NCBI GenBank assembly: GCA_031292195.1
Contig: JARLHP010000078.1
Location: 1-63,151 of the forward strand
From: Syntrophobacteraceae bacterium
GTDB lineage: Bacteria; Desulfobacterota; Syntrophobacteria; Syntrophobacterales; Syntrophobacteraceae
Direction of reading: 5' to 3'
Length of the DNA: 63,151 nt
Below the pieces are notes generated by a model. It saw only the letters and a list, made by a program, of their open reading frames with translations. It ran no database searches and had not been told where the DNA came from. Shown here piece after piece: positions 9,071-17,225 of this stretch. Made by a program: the position numbers and the translations under genes. The first letter of the stretch is position 1. Each line of letters opens with the position of its first letter.

Positions 9071-11473
9071 TTATGCTTCTTCCAGCCAGTGGCGGGTGTC
9101 CGACAGGTCGGGTTTTCCCATGCTGGTCACGTTTTGAAGGATGTTCAACAGTTTCGTTCCGGGGACGGGTTTGATCACCACTCGGTCCACGCCGTTTTCC
9201 TCGAGTTTGGCCCGATCGAAGCGTCTGTCCCACCCTGTGTAGAGTAAAAACGGGGTCTTGGGAAGGCCCTGTTCGACACAATAATCTTTCACCAGTTTTC
9301 CGAAATCCCACCCGTTTATGTCGTCCATGCCCAGATCGCACAGTATCACATCGAAACCGCCGTGTTTGTATGCTTCAAATCCTTGTTCGGCCGTTCGGCA
9401 GGTGACCAGTTCGACTTCGCTGTCTTCGAAAAACATTTCCATGGCTTTGAGAATGTTTATTTCATCATCGACCATCAGGAAGCTGATTTTTCTTCTCTCC
9501 GCGCTCACCTCCGCCGCGGTTCCCGCCACCGGGGGTTCCAGGGCGCGCGGCAGGACCACGGTAAAGGTGGTTCCCTTGCCGATTACACTTTTTACCCGTA
9601 TCTCACCCTGATGCCGTTTAATAATTCCATAGCTCGAAGAAAGACCCAGACCGCTGCTCTTCAACCCCTTTGTAGTGAAAAAAGGCTCGAAAACCTTCTG
9701 CAGATTTTCATCGGGAATGCCAATGCCGGTGTCGGACATGTCGAGATAAATCCGATCATCCACGGCCCGGGCCGAGATATCCAGGGTCCCGCCCAGCGGC
9801 ATGGCTTCAAGGGAGTTTTTTATAAGATTTACGATGACTTCAAAAATTTCGGAGGGTTTGCCCGTGGCAAAGCATTTGGCGGTCTTCAACAGATTGAGCT
9901 CATACTTTCTGGAGTCCGGGAGGTCCTTCCAAAGAGGTTGCGTCAGTTGCACGGCTTCCTCCAGAAGATCGCCCAGGTCTATGGACGTTTCTTTACTGGA
10001 CGAACCATTTCCGCGAAAATGGGTAAAATCTTTTATGCGCCTCACCACTTCGGCCGCGCGCTGGGAGGCCTCCTGGATTTTTTGCAGGGCCTCGGCCGCA
10101 TCCCTCATTTTGCCCGAAGCCAGTTTGGCGGCGGCGGCATCGGCCGCCCCCTGGATCATCTGAAGCAGATTGTTGAAATTATGTGCCACGCCGCTGGCCA
10201 TTTCCCCCACGGCGGACAACCGTTCGGTCATCACCAGCACCTGCTCCAGTTTCTTGCGCATGCTCAGGTCGCGCCCCACACTCAGGACGGCGGGTTCGCC
10301 CTTGTAGACTATGGGTCTTGCATGAAATTCGAAGGGGATGATGGTCCCTTCGCGACTCAACATTTCCAGCTCGAACTGGACGGCTTCACCCGTTCTTATT
10401 TTCTGTCCCGACAGGAACAAGCGGTCATGTTGATCTTCGACCACCAGGGACTTCACCCTCATGGCCAGAATGATTTCCCTGGAATATCCCAAACGTTCCA
10501 CCGCCACATCGTTTACTTCCAGAAACCTGCCCTTGTGATCAAAAATGAATATCGGGTCGCTCACACTGGCAAACAATTCTTTGTACCGGGAGAACTCCTC
10601 GAGCTGCTTTCGTTCCGTGACGTCGCGATGAATGCCCCGATAGCCCGTGAGGGCGCCTGAATCGTCGAACAAGGGAACCCCGCTGGATTCGAGATGCACA
10701 ATGTGGTTGTCGCGGTGGCGCCTCCTGCTTTCGAAGAGTTTGAATGCTGTGGGGCGGCGGCGCGCGGCCGAAAGCACCTTCATGATGGCTTTTTGGTCTT
10801 CCGCCGGCATTCTTTCCCATATCGGCTTTCCAAGCAGTTCATCGGCCCGGTAGCCGATGATTTTCTCCGCTCCCACACTGCTGTATGTATATTTCCACTC
10901 CTGATTGACCTCCCATATCCAGTCGGGAAGATGGGTGGCGATGTCTCGAAAACGCTGCTCGCTTCGAAGCAGGGCGTCCTGGGCCATTTTACTCTCGGTG
11001 ACGTCCCTGGCCAGCACTACCACGGAGGTTTGACCCCGACACTCGATGGTGGTGCCGGTGACCTCGGCATCCACGATGGTGCCGTCTTTTTTGGCAAAGC
11101 GGCGGTCCAGGACCTTTAACATGCCGTTGTGCAGGAGCCTGTGCATCTTGTTGTCCAGGTCGCAGACGTCGTCCGTTTCCAGTATTTGGTCGTAGTACAT
11201 GGAGAGCAGTTCGCGATGCGTATATCCCAGCCAGTCGATGGTAAAGGAGTTGCAGTCCAGAATTCGCCTGGTGGAATTGTCCAGGACTATGATGGCCTCG
11301 GGAGCATTTTCGAAGATGGCCTGAAAATTGGACTCGGATACCGAAACCATGGCCAGTGAACGTTCGAATTCCACACTGGCTTCTTTGAGCAGATTGGTCA
11401 GTATATCAATCTTCCGTTCGGAAGATTCGTGCATCTCTTCTATGTCGGCGATACTTCTACGCGGGTTCTTCAT
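9071..11473 (-). CDS. Hybrid sensor histidine kinase with PAS domains and C-terminal receiver
   Basis: About 800 residues from the ATG at 11473. An N-terminal coiled coil is followed by three PAS domains (roughly 50-170, 170-290, 300-415) with PAC-type ends. A HisKA segment has the phosphoacceptor His in GVAHNFNNL, then comes an ATPase domain with intact N, G1 and G2 boxes (NLIKNSLEA, DTGIGIP, GLGLSSSYGI). A receiver domain at the end has DD and the phosphoacceptor Asp in VILCDLGMDD. No transmembrane segment is evident, so it is probably cytoplasmic. It lies 7 bp after a FIST-domain gene, a common pairing in which the FIST protein supplies a small-ligand input. It is the last gene of the mycofactocin/Lar operon. 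No DNA-binding output domain is present. Confidence 0.85.
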   Translation of the reverse strand: MKNPRRSIADIEEMHESSERKIDILTNLLKEASVEFERSLAMVSVSESNFQAIFENAPEAIIVLDNSTRRILDCNSFTIDWLGYTHRELLSMYYDQILETDDVCDLDNKMHRLLHNGMLKVLDRRFAKKDGTIVDAEVTGTTIECRGQTSVVVLARDVTESKMAQDALLRSEQRFRDIATHLPDWIWEVNQEWKYTYSSVGAEKIIGYRADELLGKPIWERMPAEDQKAIMKVLSAARRRPTAFKLFESRRRHRDNHIVHLESSGVPLFDDSGALTGYRGIHRDVTERKQLEEFSRYKELFASVSDPIFIFDHKGRFLEVNDVAVERLGYSREIILAMRVKSLVVEDQHDRLFLSGQKIRTGEAVQFELEMLSREGTIIPFEFHARPIVYKGEPAVLSVGRDLSMRKKLEQVLVMTERLSAVGEMASGVAHNFNNLLQMIQGAADAAAAKLASGKMRDAAEALQKIQEASQRAAEVVRRIKDFTHFRGNGSSSKETSIDLGDLLEEAVQLTQPLWKDLPDSRKYELNLLKTAKCFATGKPSEIFEVIVNLIKNSLEAMPLGGTLDISARAVDDRIYLDMSDTGIGIPDENLQKVFEPFFTTKGLKSSGLGLSSSYGIIKRHQGEIRVKSVIGKGTTFTVVLPRALEPPVAGTAAEVSAERRKISFLMVDDEINILKAMEMFFEDSEVELVTCRTAEQGFEAYKHGGFDVILCDLGMDDINGWDFGKLVKDYCVEQGLPKTPFLLYTGWDRRFDRAKLEENGVDRVVIKPVPGTKLLNILQNVTSMGKPDLSDTRHWLEEA

Positions 11474-11480
11474 GGCAACA

Positions 11481-12641
11481 CTATTGGAATCCGATAATGG
11501 ATACGGTGGCCGTTTCATTATGGAGGAGGCTGGGGCCACCCCGTTTCAAGGGGCAGAACTCCCCGTAAGTATAGAACCCCAGCAGCGGCAAACCTGCGCA
11601 CGCCTCCTGGCGAACCCTTTGCGACTCTTCCCCTATGCGTCTGCCCAGGACAATTCTTCGCGCCATGCAGGAAAAGAAAAAAACCATGGCCGGATCGCAG
11701 TTGCCCAGATCGGCCAGGGCCATCCTGGCAGCCTTTTCGGCCGCGTCGATCGTACATTTGGCGTCTCCGCAGGTCAGACGCACCACGGCGCCTTCGGGAA
11801 TCTCGCCGGCGTAGCTTATCGACCCCTCACTCTGGTCCACCGAGACGGAAGCCCGTAAAATAAGGTTGTAACTGGGGTCATCAAGGCAGCGGTCCACCAG
11901 ACCAAGAGGGTACTCGATGCCCACCAGGGGGAGATTTTCGGCGTGCTTGCCGAAAAACCGCTTGTAGACTTCAAGAGCCGGCTGGCCGTCGAGTTCGTAG
12001 AGAACGCGCCCCGAAGATCGCGTCACCCGCCTTGTGATGCCAATGGGAGACCACCCGCTTTTCACTCCGATGCCAACTTTGAAGTCACCGCAAAACCCGA
12101 TGGCTACAACCGCATCGGAGAGGAGTTCCGAACCGCAAAACTGGAGGGTGCGTTGAAAACTGTCGGCGTCCGCCGCCGCCCCCCCGCAAATGGGGATCTC
12201 CGGGCCCAGCACCGACATCATCCCTCGCAAAATGGCGCAACCGTTTCCCGTCAGACCGTCCGAGAAGATATGGACATACTGCACCGAAGAGGGCAGTTTT
12301 TCGGCCAGCTTTTTCCCCGCGGCTTCACTGTCACGGCCGAGATCTTTTACCGAAGCGATATGGAAATCGATTCGATCGGTGACGATTCCACCGAGCACCG
12401 CCGAACCCGAACTGAAACCCTCGCTGGAAATCTCTCCGTAAGTCGTACAGCCGACCAGCACGTTGGTGGAGATCGTATCCGTAATACCGGCAACCAGCTG
12501 TGGGAGTCCCTTTCCAACCGATGAGAACAGCCATGCGGCGTCTGGTTCTTCACCGAGACTTTCTATAAGACTTTTTCCCAAACGCCTGCCCGTTTCAGCG
12601 GAAAACCTGCCTTTACTGGTGACCGTTTCGGCTTTGAACAT
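11481..12641 (-). CDS. FIST domain sensory protein
   Basis: 386 residues with FIST_N (about 20-215) and FIST_C (225-370) signatures: VGCTTYGEI, HIFSDGLTGNG, PICGGAAADADSF, VGIGVKSGWSPIG and the C-terminal GFYTYGEFCP. FIST proteins are cytoplasmic input modules thought to bind small ligands such as amino acids. The ATG at 12641 is preferred over one at 12662 because GGAG lies 6 nt before it. It is encoded between larC and the hybrid kinase in one transcription unit, so it may report the state of the mycofactocin or nickel-pincer pathway to the kinase. That link is an inference from gene order. Confidence 0.83.
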   Translation of the reverse strand: MFKAETVTSKGRFSAETGRRLGKSLIESLGEEPDAAWLFSSVGKGLPQLVAGITDTISTNVLVGCTTYGEISSEGFSSGSAVLGGIVTDRIDFHIASVKDLGRDSEAAGKKLAEKLPSSVQYVHIFSDGLTGNGCAILRGMMSVLGPEIPICGGAAADADSFQRTLQFCGSELLSDAVVAIGFCGDFKVGIGVKSGWSPIGITRRVTRSSGRVLYELDGQPALEVYKRFFGKHAENLPLVGIEYPLGLVDRCLDDPSYNLILRASVSVDQSEGSISYAGEIPEGAVVRLTCGDAKCTIDAAEKAARMALADLGNCDPAMVFFFSCMARRIVLGRRIGEESQRVRQEACAGLPLLGFYTYGEFCPLKRGGPSLLHNETATVSIIGFQ

Positions 12642-12679
12642 GATACGCTCCAACCGAATCATCGGCTCGGTGCCGGTTT

Positions 12680-13861
12680 CTACAGACCCAGGGCGGCAGC
12701 TTTGGCTGCCTCCATTACTTCTTTGAGGGAAAGATTTTTTTCAAGGGTGATCCGCCTGCAGTCTTCGTATTCGGGAGAAATATTGGTAACGCCGTCGTTT
12801 GTTTCGGCAAATTTGCACTTTACAGGCCCATGGACGGTTTGTACTTCGCGGATCGTTCTGCGCGCCTTGAACCGATTTTCGAGTCTCCACCTGAGTCCGA
12901 TTGTAGTGGTTTCGCGCAGCAAAAAGTCGGTGAAGCGCTCCAGGAGATGAGGCTGACAGATCACGGACACAAGTGTCCCGGGGCGGTTTTTCTTCATCTG
13001 GACCGGGCTGAGGAATACGTCCAATGCTTCCATCTCCAGCATTTTACTCATCAGGTAATCATACACCTGGGGGTTCATGTCATCAATATTGGTTTCAAGA
13101 ACTGCAACCTGTTCTTTTTCATAGCCGCGCAATTCATCGCGGGCTTCTCCAATCATGATGCGCAGCAGGTTGGGCATATCCGGTTCGCTCGTTCCCGCCC
13201 CGTAGCCGATTTTTTCCAAGGTCATACCCGGCGAAGGCCCGAAGCCCGAAGAAAGCGTGGTCAGTATGGCGGCGCCGGTGGGTGTGAGGAGTTCGCCTTG
13301 AACTCCCGTCGAATAGATCGGCTTGCCCTTGATCAACTCCGCGGTGGCCGGGGCCGGCACCGGCAATATGCCGTGCGCGCACTCCACGGTCCCGGCGCCC
13401 ACATGGAAGGGCGAGCAGTAGAGCCTCTCGATTCCCATGGCCGCCAGTCCCGCCACGCCCCCCACCACATCGATGATCGAATCCATGGCGCCAACTTCGT
13501 GAAAATGAATGCGATCGACGGTAGTCCGATGAACATGGGCTTCGGCTTCCGCCAGTCGCCTGAAAATCCTGAGGCTCTTTTCCTTCACGGACTCATCCAG
13601 GCTGCTCGCCCCGATGATCTCCTCTATATCCTCCAGGTGCCGGTGATGGTGATGATGGTGATGATCATCTATTGTAACGATAGCCCGGCTTCCGCCGATG
13701 CCCTTCTTCACCACTTTTTCCACATCGATATCGTAGTGGCTGAGGCGCAGTTTGGCGATTTCGTCTCTCAGCAGTTCCACACCAAGCCCCGCATCCAGCA
13801 GCGACCCCAGGATCATATCCCCGCTGGCGCCGCAGAAACAGTCAAAATAGGCGATTCTCAT
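12680..13861 (-). CDS. larC: Nickel insertion protein LarC (nickel-pincer cofactor)
   Basis: 393 residues starting RIAYFDCFCGASGDM, the family signature. LarC performs the last step in making the nickel-pincer nucleotide cofactor, CTP-dependent nickel insertion. A histidine run (seven consecutive His near residue 78) probably binds nickel and is typical of the family. In Lactobacillus plantarum the gene is split and joined by frameshifting (LarC1/LarC2); here it is one uninterrupted frame. GGAGG lies 7 nt before the ATG. It sits 81 bp after larB, and that spacer holds an imperfect palindromic repeat. No larA (lactate racemase) or other obvious client enzyme is present in the window. Confidence 0.92.
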   Translation of the reverse strand: MRIAYFDCFCGASGDMILGSLLDAGLGVELLRDEIAKLRLSHYDIDVEKVVKKGIGGSRAIVTIDDHHHHHHHRHLEDIEEIIGASSLDESVKEKSLRIFRRLAEAEAHVHRTTVDRIHFHEVGAMDSIIDVVGGVAGLAAMGIERLYCSPFHVGAGTVECAHGILPVPAPATAELIKGKPIYSTGVQGELLTPTGAAILTTLSSGFGPSPGMTLEKIGYGAGTSEPDMPNLLRIMIGEARDELRGYEKEQVAVLETNIDDMNPQVYDYLMSKMLEMEALDVFLSPVQMKKNRPGTLVSVICQPHLLERFTDFLLRETTTIGLRWRLENRFKARRTIREVQTVHGPVKCKFAETNDGVTNISPEYEDCRRITLEKNLSLKEVMEAAKAAALGL

Positions 13862-13874
13862 TATTTCCTCCGTT

Positions 13875-13914
13875 GGGTCCCATGGGTCCAATAGGAACCA
13901 TAGGACCGATGGGG
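13875..13914. repeat. Imperfect palindromic CCATGGGTCC-type intergenic repeat
   Basis: The larB-larC spacer contains iterated, partly palindromic words (GGGTCCCATGGGTCC, then variants AGGAACCATAGGACC and GATGGGG). It could form a hairpin in the mRNA between the two genes. Whether it affects stability or is only a dispersed repeat cannot be told. Confidence 0.45.
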
Positions 13915-13942
13915 CTTATTGTACCCTGAAAAGACCCTGTTC

Positions 13943-14773
13943 CTACCGGCTGCAAGCTACCGGGTGAAGCCTCTCGGGGCAGCGTGCCGGCCCCGCCTCT
14001 TCCACTGCCGGTTGCTTGTCCGCTTTGTTCAGGGCCAGTCTGTTTATGAGTCCCGCCTGGTACCCGGCGCCGAAACCATTGTCGATGTTTACTACGGACA
14101 CTCCCGAGGCGCAACTGTTGAGCATGCTGAGCAAAGCCGCCACCCCCCCGAAGCTTGCCCCGTAACCGACGCTGGTCGGCACTCCAATTACCGGACAGGA
14201 AACCAGGCCGCCGACCACGCTGGCCAAAGCGCCCTCCATGCCCGCTATTACCACCACCACGTTGGCTTCAAACAAATCTTGGCACACGTTGAGAAGGCGG
14301 TGAATTCCGGCCACGCCCACATCGTAAATCCGCTTGACAGTGTTGCCGAGCATTTCGGCTGTGACCGCGGCTTCTTCGGCCACGGGCATGTCCGATGTGC
14401 CGGCGCTCACCACCGCGATATTTCCGTGCTTTTCCACCGGTTCGGGGCGGATCACAACGATTCGGGCCATCTCGAAGTATTCACACTCCGCTACCTCGCG
14501 AACCGCTTCATATACTTCGCTTCCCGCCCGGGTGGCCAGCACGTTGGCATGAGTCTGCGAAATCCTCTGCACAATGCCTTTTATCTGCGAAACGGTCTTG
14601 CCCTGGCAGAATATGACCTCCGGGACCCCGGTGCGCACGCACCTGTGATTATCGATTCTGGCGTAGCCCAAATCTTCAAAGGGAAGTTTCTTCAACTGAA
14701 ACATCGCCGCGTCCAGATTCATCCGGCCGTTTTGAACCTTCTCCAGAAGGTCTCTAAGATGCTTGTGGTCCAT
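13943..14773 (-). CDS. larB: Nickel-pincer cofactor biosynthesis protein LarB
   Basis: 276 residues. LarB carboxylates nicotinic acid adenine dinucleotide at C5 and hydrolyses the phosphoanhydride; it is related to PurE. The PurE-like region is visible as VVSAGTSDMPVAEEAA (about 120-140), AGMEGALASVVGG and the VPTSVGYGASFGG loop. The ATG at 14773 lies 3 bp past the larE stop, with GAGG upstream; a TTG two codons earlier is possible. The C-terminal 20 residues beyond the conserved core are variable. Encoded between larE and larC. Confidence 0.93.
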   Translation of the reverse strand: MDHKHLRDLLEKVQNGRMNLDAAMFQLKKLPFEDLGYARIDNHRCVRTGVPEVIFCQGKTVSQIKGIVQRISQTHANVLATRAGSEVYEAVREVAECEYFEMARIVVIRPEPVEKHGNIAVVSAGTSDMPVAEEAAVTAEMLGNTVKRIYDVGVAGIHRLLNVCQDLFEANVVVVIAGMEGALASVVGGLVSCPVIGVPTSVGYGASFGGVAALLSMLNSCASGVSVVNIDNGFGAGYQAGLINRLALNKADKQPAVEEAGPARCPERLHPVACSR

Positions 14774-14775
14774 TC

Positions 14776-15633
14776 TCAAACCTCGCTTCCTTTTTCCTGC
14801 GTCTCGCTTTCGGCCTTCGGGTTGAGGTTTCCCATGCGATATCCTTCCAGATCGAGCATCACCAACTTGAACCCGATTCCTTTCAGAAAACCCACCACAT
14901 CCTCCCGGATCTCTTTTTCGAGCAGTTTGGGTATGTCTTGAGCGGCAATCTCGATGTGGGCCACCTTACCGTGATGCCTCACCCGAAGCTGCCTGCTGGT
15001 TATTTTCGACAGAATAAAGTCTTCCGCTGCTTCGACCTGCGAAAGTTTTTCCGCGGTGATCGGAGTTCCATAGGGAATCCTGGTCGCCAGGCAGGGCGAG
15101 GCGGGTTTGTCCCAGGTGGACAATCCCAACCGCCTGGACAGGGTCCTGATATCGGCTTTTGAGAGCCCGGCCTCCAGCAGCGGACTTCTCACCCCGAGTT
15201 CCAGGAGTGCTTTCATGCCGGGTCGATAATCGCCCCGGTCATCGCTGTTGGACCCGTCCGCCGTCCAGTTCAGGCCCCGTTGTCCGGCAAGAGCGGTAAT
15301 GGCGGCAAATCGGCTCTTCTTGCAGATGTAGCACCTATCCTCGGAATTTTTCGTAAATTCGGGGATTTCCAATTCGTCGGATTCGATGATGAGGTGTCCG
15401 ATGCCTGACTCCGCGGCGAGCCTTTCGGTTGCCTGCTTTTCATGGCGCGGAGTGGTCCGGGACGCGGCGGTCACCGCCAGGACCCTGTCGTTTCCCAGCA
15501 CCATTTGAGCAACCCGCACCAGCAGCGTGCTGTCCACCCCTCCGGAGAAGCCCACGGCCACGCTCTCCATTTTTGTGAGGATCTCCTGTAGACGTGAATA
15601 CTTCTCATCTGTGGCTTTCTCGATTGTGACCAT
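14776..15633 (-). CDS. larE: ATP-dependent sacrificial sulfur transferase LarE
   Basis: 285 residues from the ATG at 15633. It has the PP-loop SGGVDST (about 31-37), the DRCYICKKSRF motif and C181 in SPCLATRIPYG. That cysteine matches the residue that donates its sulfur as dehydroalanine in Lactobacillus LarE. LarE sulfurates the LarB product twice to give the pincer dithio compound. A longer frame extends upstream through mftC, but the LarE homology starts at VTIEKATDEK. It begins only 38 bp after mftC, which places nickel-pincer synthesis inside the mycofactocin operon. Confidence 0.93.
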   Translation of the reverse strand: MVTIEKATDEKYSRLQEILTKMESVAVGFSGGVDSTLLVRVAQMVLGNDRVLAVTAASRTTPRHEKQATERLAAESGIGHLIIESDELEIPEFTKNSEDRCYICKKSRFAAITALAGQRGLNWTADGSNSDDRGDYRPGMKALLELGVRSPLLEAGLSKADIRTLSRRLGLSTWDKPASPCLATRIPYGTPITAEKLSQVEAAEDFILSKITSRQLRVRHHGKVAHIEIAAQDIPKLLEKEIREDVVGFLKGIGFKLVMLDLEGYRMGNLNPKAESETQEKGSEV

Positions 15634-15671
15634 CAGGTGCGCTCCATCAGATAAAATACGGGCGCCGGTAG

Positions 15672-16718
15672 TCAATTGCCCGTAACCATTTGCCTGTGCG
15701 CCGGGTGAGCCTTGACGCCCACGCAATTGGCCAGGCAGCCGGGGTCCGGTACTCCAAGTCTTCTCTGGGTGTGATAGGCGATAGCAGGGCAGCCTCCATG
15801 GCACATATCGAAGCGGTGGCAGCTTCCACACGATTTGATCTCCAGGCGGCGAAACGATTCGAAAACGGGAGAGTGCTTCCAGATAAAAGCCAGCGGCTCC
15901 TCGGGCGCCCGGCCTGCCAGGAATTCGGATTGCTGCAGGAAAGCGCACGGGTACACTCTTCCCAAAGGAGAGATGCAGCAGGTGAGCTTGCAGGCCCCGC
16001 ACATGTTCAGTCCGAGGGACCTCCGTTCTTCGGTGGTGATCGAAAAAAAGGAGTCCCCGGTCGAGACCTCGAGGTTGCGACTGAGCCAGTTCGAAAATTC
16101 GACCATCTGCTCTTTGGAAACGTTCAGCCTGGACCATGATTTTTCCCCGCGCCCCGAGGGCCGGAACCTGGAAACACGGAACCCGGCCCCGAAGGAGGCG
16201 GCGAGTTGGGTCAGCTTGTCGAGTTCCAAAAAATTGAGCCTGGTGAGCACCGTGTTGATGCTTGCCGCTACGTTTCTCTGCCTGAGAAACTCCAGTGATC
16301 TCAACGCCTTCTTATAACTTCCCCTGCCCCGAACACCGTCATTGGACTCGGGCGTGGCGCCGTCGAGGCTCACCTGGATGTATACCAGCCCGTGATCCAG
16401 GCGGCGCGCCACCTCCCGGTCTATGAGAGTCCCGTTGGTGCTGATGCACGTCACCATGTCCTTTTGGTGAGCATAGTCCATCAACTCCAGGAAATCCGGG
16501 CGTGCGAACGGTTCCCCGCCCCCGATATTGAGTTGGAAGACTTTGGCGGCGGCGAGATCGTCGATGACCCGCCTGCACTCCTCCGTGGTCAGTTCTCCGT
16601 ACCGCTTTGCGCCGGAATCGGACAAACAATGAACACAGGAAAGGTTGCAGGCGTAAGTCACTTCCCAGGTAACGTTTACCGGGGCGCATAGACCCATCTC
16701 AACGTAGCCGTTGCTCAT
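15672..16718 (-). CDS. mftC: Mycofactocin radical SAM maturase MftC
   Basis: 348 residues. The radical SAM cluster motif is C24-x3-C28-x2-C31 in TYACNLSCVHC, followed by NIGGGEP for SAM binding. A C-terminal SPASM domain has the cysteine array MCGACKLTCC, YPCAF, CGSC, MCHGGC and PGC. MftC oxidatively decarboxylates the terminal Tyr of MftA and then forms the Val-Tyr C-C bond. The WEVTYACNLSCVHCLSDSG and SRFRPSGRG stretches match MftC rather than other SPASM maturases such as PqqE, as I remember them. It starts inside the end of mftB (20-bp overlap), as expected for a coupled pair. Confidence 0.95.
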   Translation of the reverse strand: MSNGYVEMGLCAPVNVTWEVTYACNLSCVHCLSDSGAKRYGELTTEECRRVIDDLAAAKVFQLNIGGGEPFARPDFLELMDYAHQKDMVTCISTNGTLIDREVARRLDHGLVYIQVSLDGATPESNDGVRGRGSYKKALRSLEFLRQRNVAASINTVLTRLNFLELDKLTQLAASFGAGFRVSRFRPSGRGEKSWSRLNVSKEQMVEFSNWLSRNLEVSTGDSFFSITTEERRSLGLNMCGACKLTCCISPLGRVYPCAFLQQSEFLAGRAPEEPLAFIWKHSPVFESFRRLEIKSCGSCHRFDMCHGGCPAIAYHTQRRLGVPDPGCLANCVGVKAHPAHRQMVTGN

Positions 16719-17022
16719 CGATCAACCCTTTTGCTTCAAACGTGCGGAAAATCTCTTTGAGCCGATCCAATATCCGTTCTCCGGGAAGGCCGGATTTGTG
16801 GCGAATGGAATCCACCAATTTGCCTATTGTTTGTTTCCCGTCGAAAAAATCCTCGTTGATGAACCTCCCGGTTGGAACAAAATAAATTCTGGGGCCCCTG
16901 TGGTTGTAAAACAGAAGGCCGAACCTTTCCTGCCGTACACGAACTCCGCCGGCCAGGCGATAAGAACTGGACTCCGTGAAGTTATCCGAGGCTGCCGGGT
17001 GAGCGGCTTTGGTTCCTGCCAT
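16699..17022 (-). CDS. mftB: Mycofactocin peptide chaperone MftB (PqqD-like RRE)
   Basis: 107 residues with the PqqD/RRE winged-helix pattern (YRLAGGVRVRQERFGLLFYN near 20-40, then a helical half ending KGLIDEQ). MftB binds the MftA leader and presents the peptide to MftC. The order mftA-mftB-mftC with tight spacing is the canonical mycofactocin arrangement. A GGGGGGA ribosome binding site stands just before the ATG. It is somewhat short for the family but appears complete. Confidence 0.93.
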   Translation of the reverse strand: MAGTKAAHPAASDNFTESSSYRLAGGVRVRQERFGLLFYNHRGPRIYFVPTGRFINEDFFDGKQTIGKLVDSIRHKSGLPGERILDRLKEIFRTFEAKGLIDEQRLR

Positions 17023-17055
17023 CGATCCCCCCTCGAAAAAGAAACGGCCCGGGAA

Positions 17056-17178
17056 CTAATAGACTCCGCAGATACCGTCCACGGCCAACTCTTCAACGAT
17101 CACTTCATCCAGAATCCAGGGTTCCGTGCAGGTCTGCTCTTCTTCAGGCAATGTTTGATTTCTTCTTTCTGTTCCCAT
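17056..17178 (-). CDS. mftA: Mycofactocin precursor peptide MftA (copy 2)
   Basis: A 40-residue peptide reading MGTERRNQTLPEEEQ at the start and VEELAVDGICGVY at the end. The terminal octet is the MftA core; the Val-Tyr is the part kept in the cofactor. AAAGGAG lies about 11 nt before the ATG. It stands 33 bp before mftB and 47 bp after the SDR gene, so this is the precursor transcribed with its maturases. Compared with copy 1 at 207-332 the last 13 residues differ only by Ile/Val at one position, while the leaders differ almost completely. Both could be substrates of the single MftB/MftC pair. Confidence 0.95.
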   Translation of the reverse strand: MGTERRNQTLPEEEQTCTEPWILDEVIVEELAVDGICGVY

Positions 17179-17225
17179 TTCTGTTCAGTCTCCTTTATTG
17201 GCAGCTCTTGACCGGGAGTCCTCCC

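Noticed and set aside
9362-10660. 432-residue plus-strand frame
   Set aside because: It lies wholly within the hybrid histidine kinase, whose domains are intact on the other strand.
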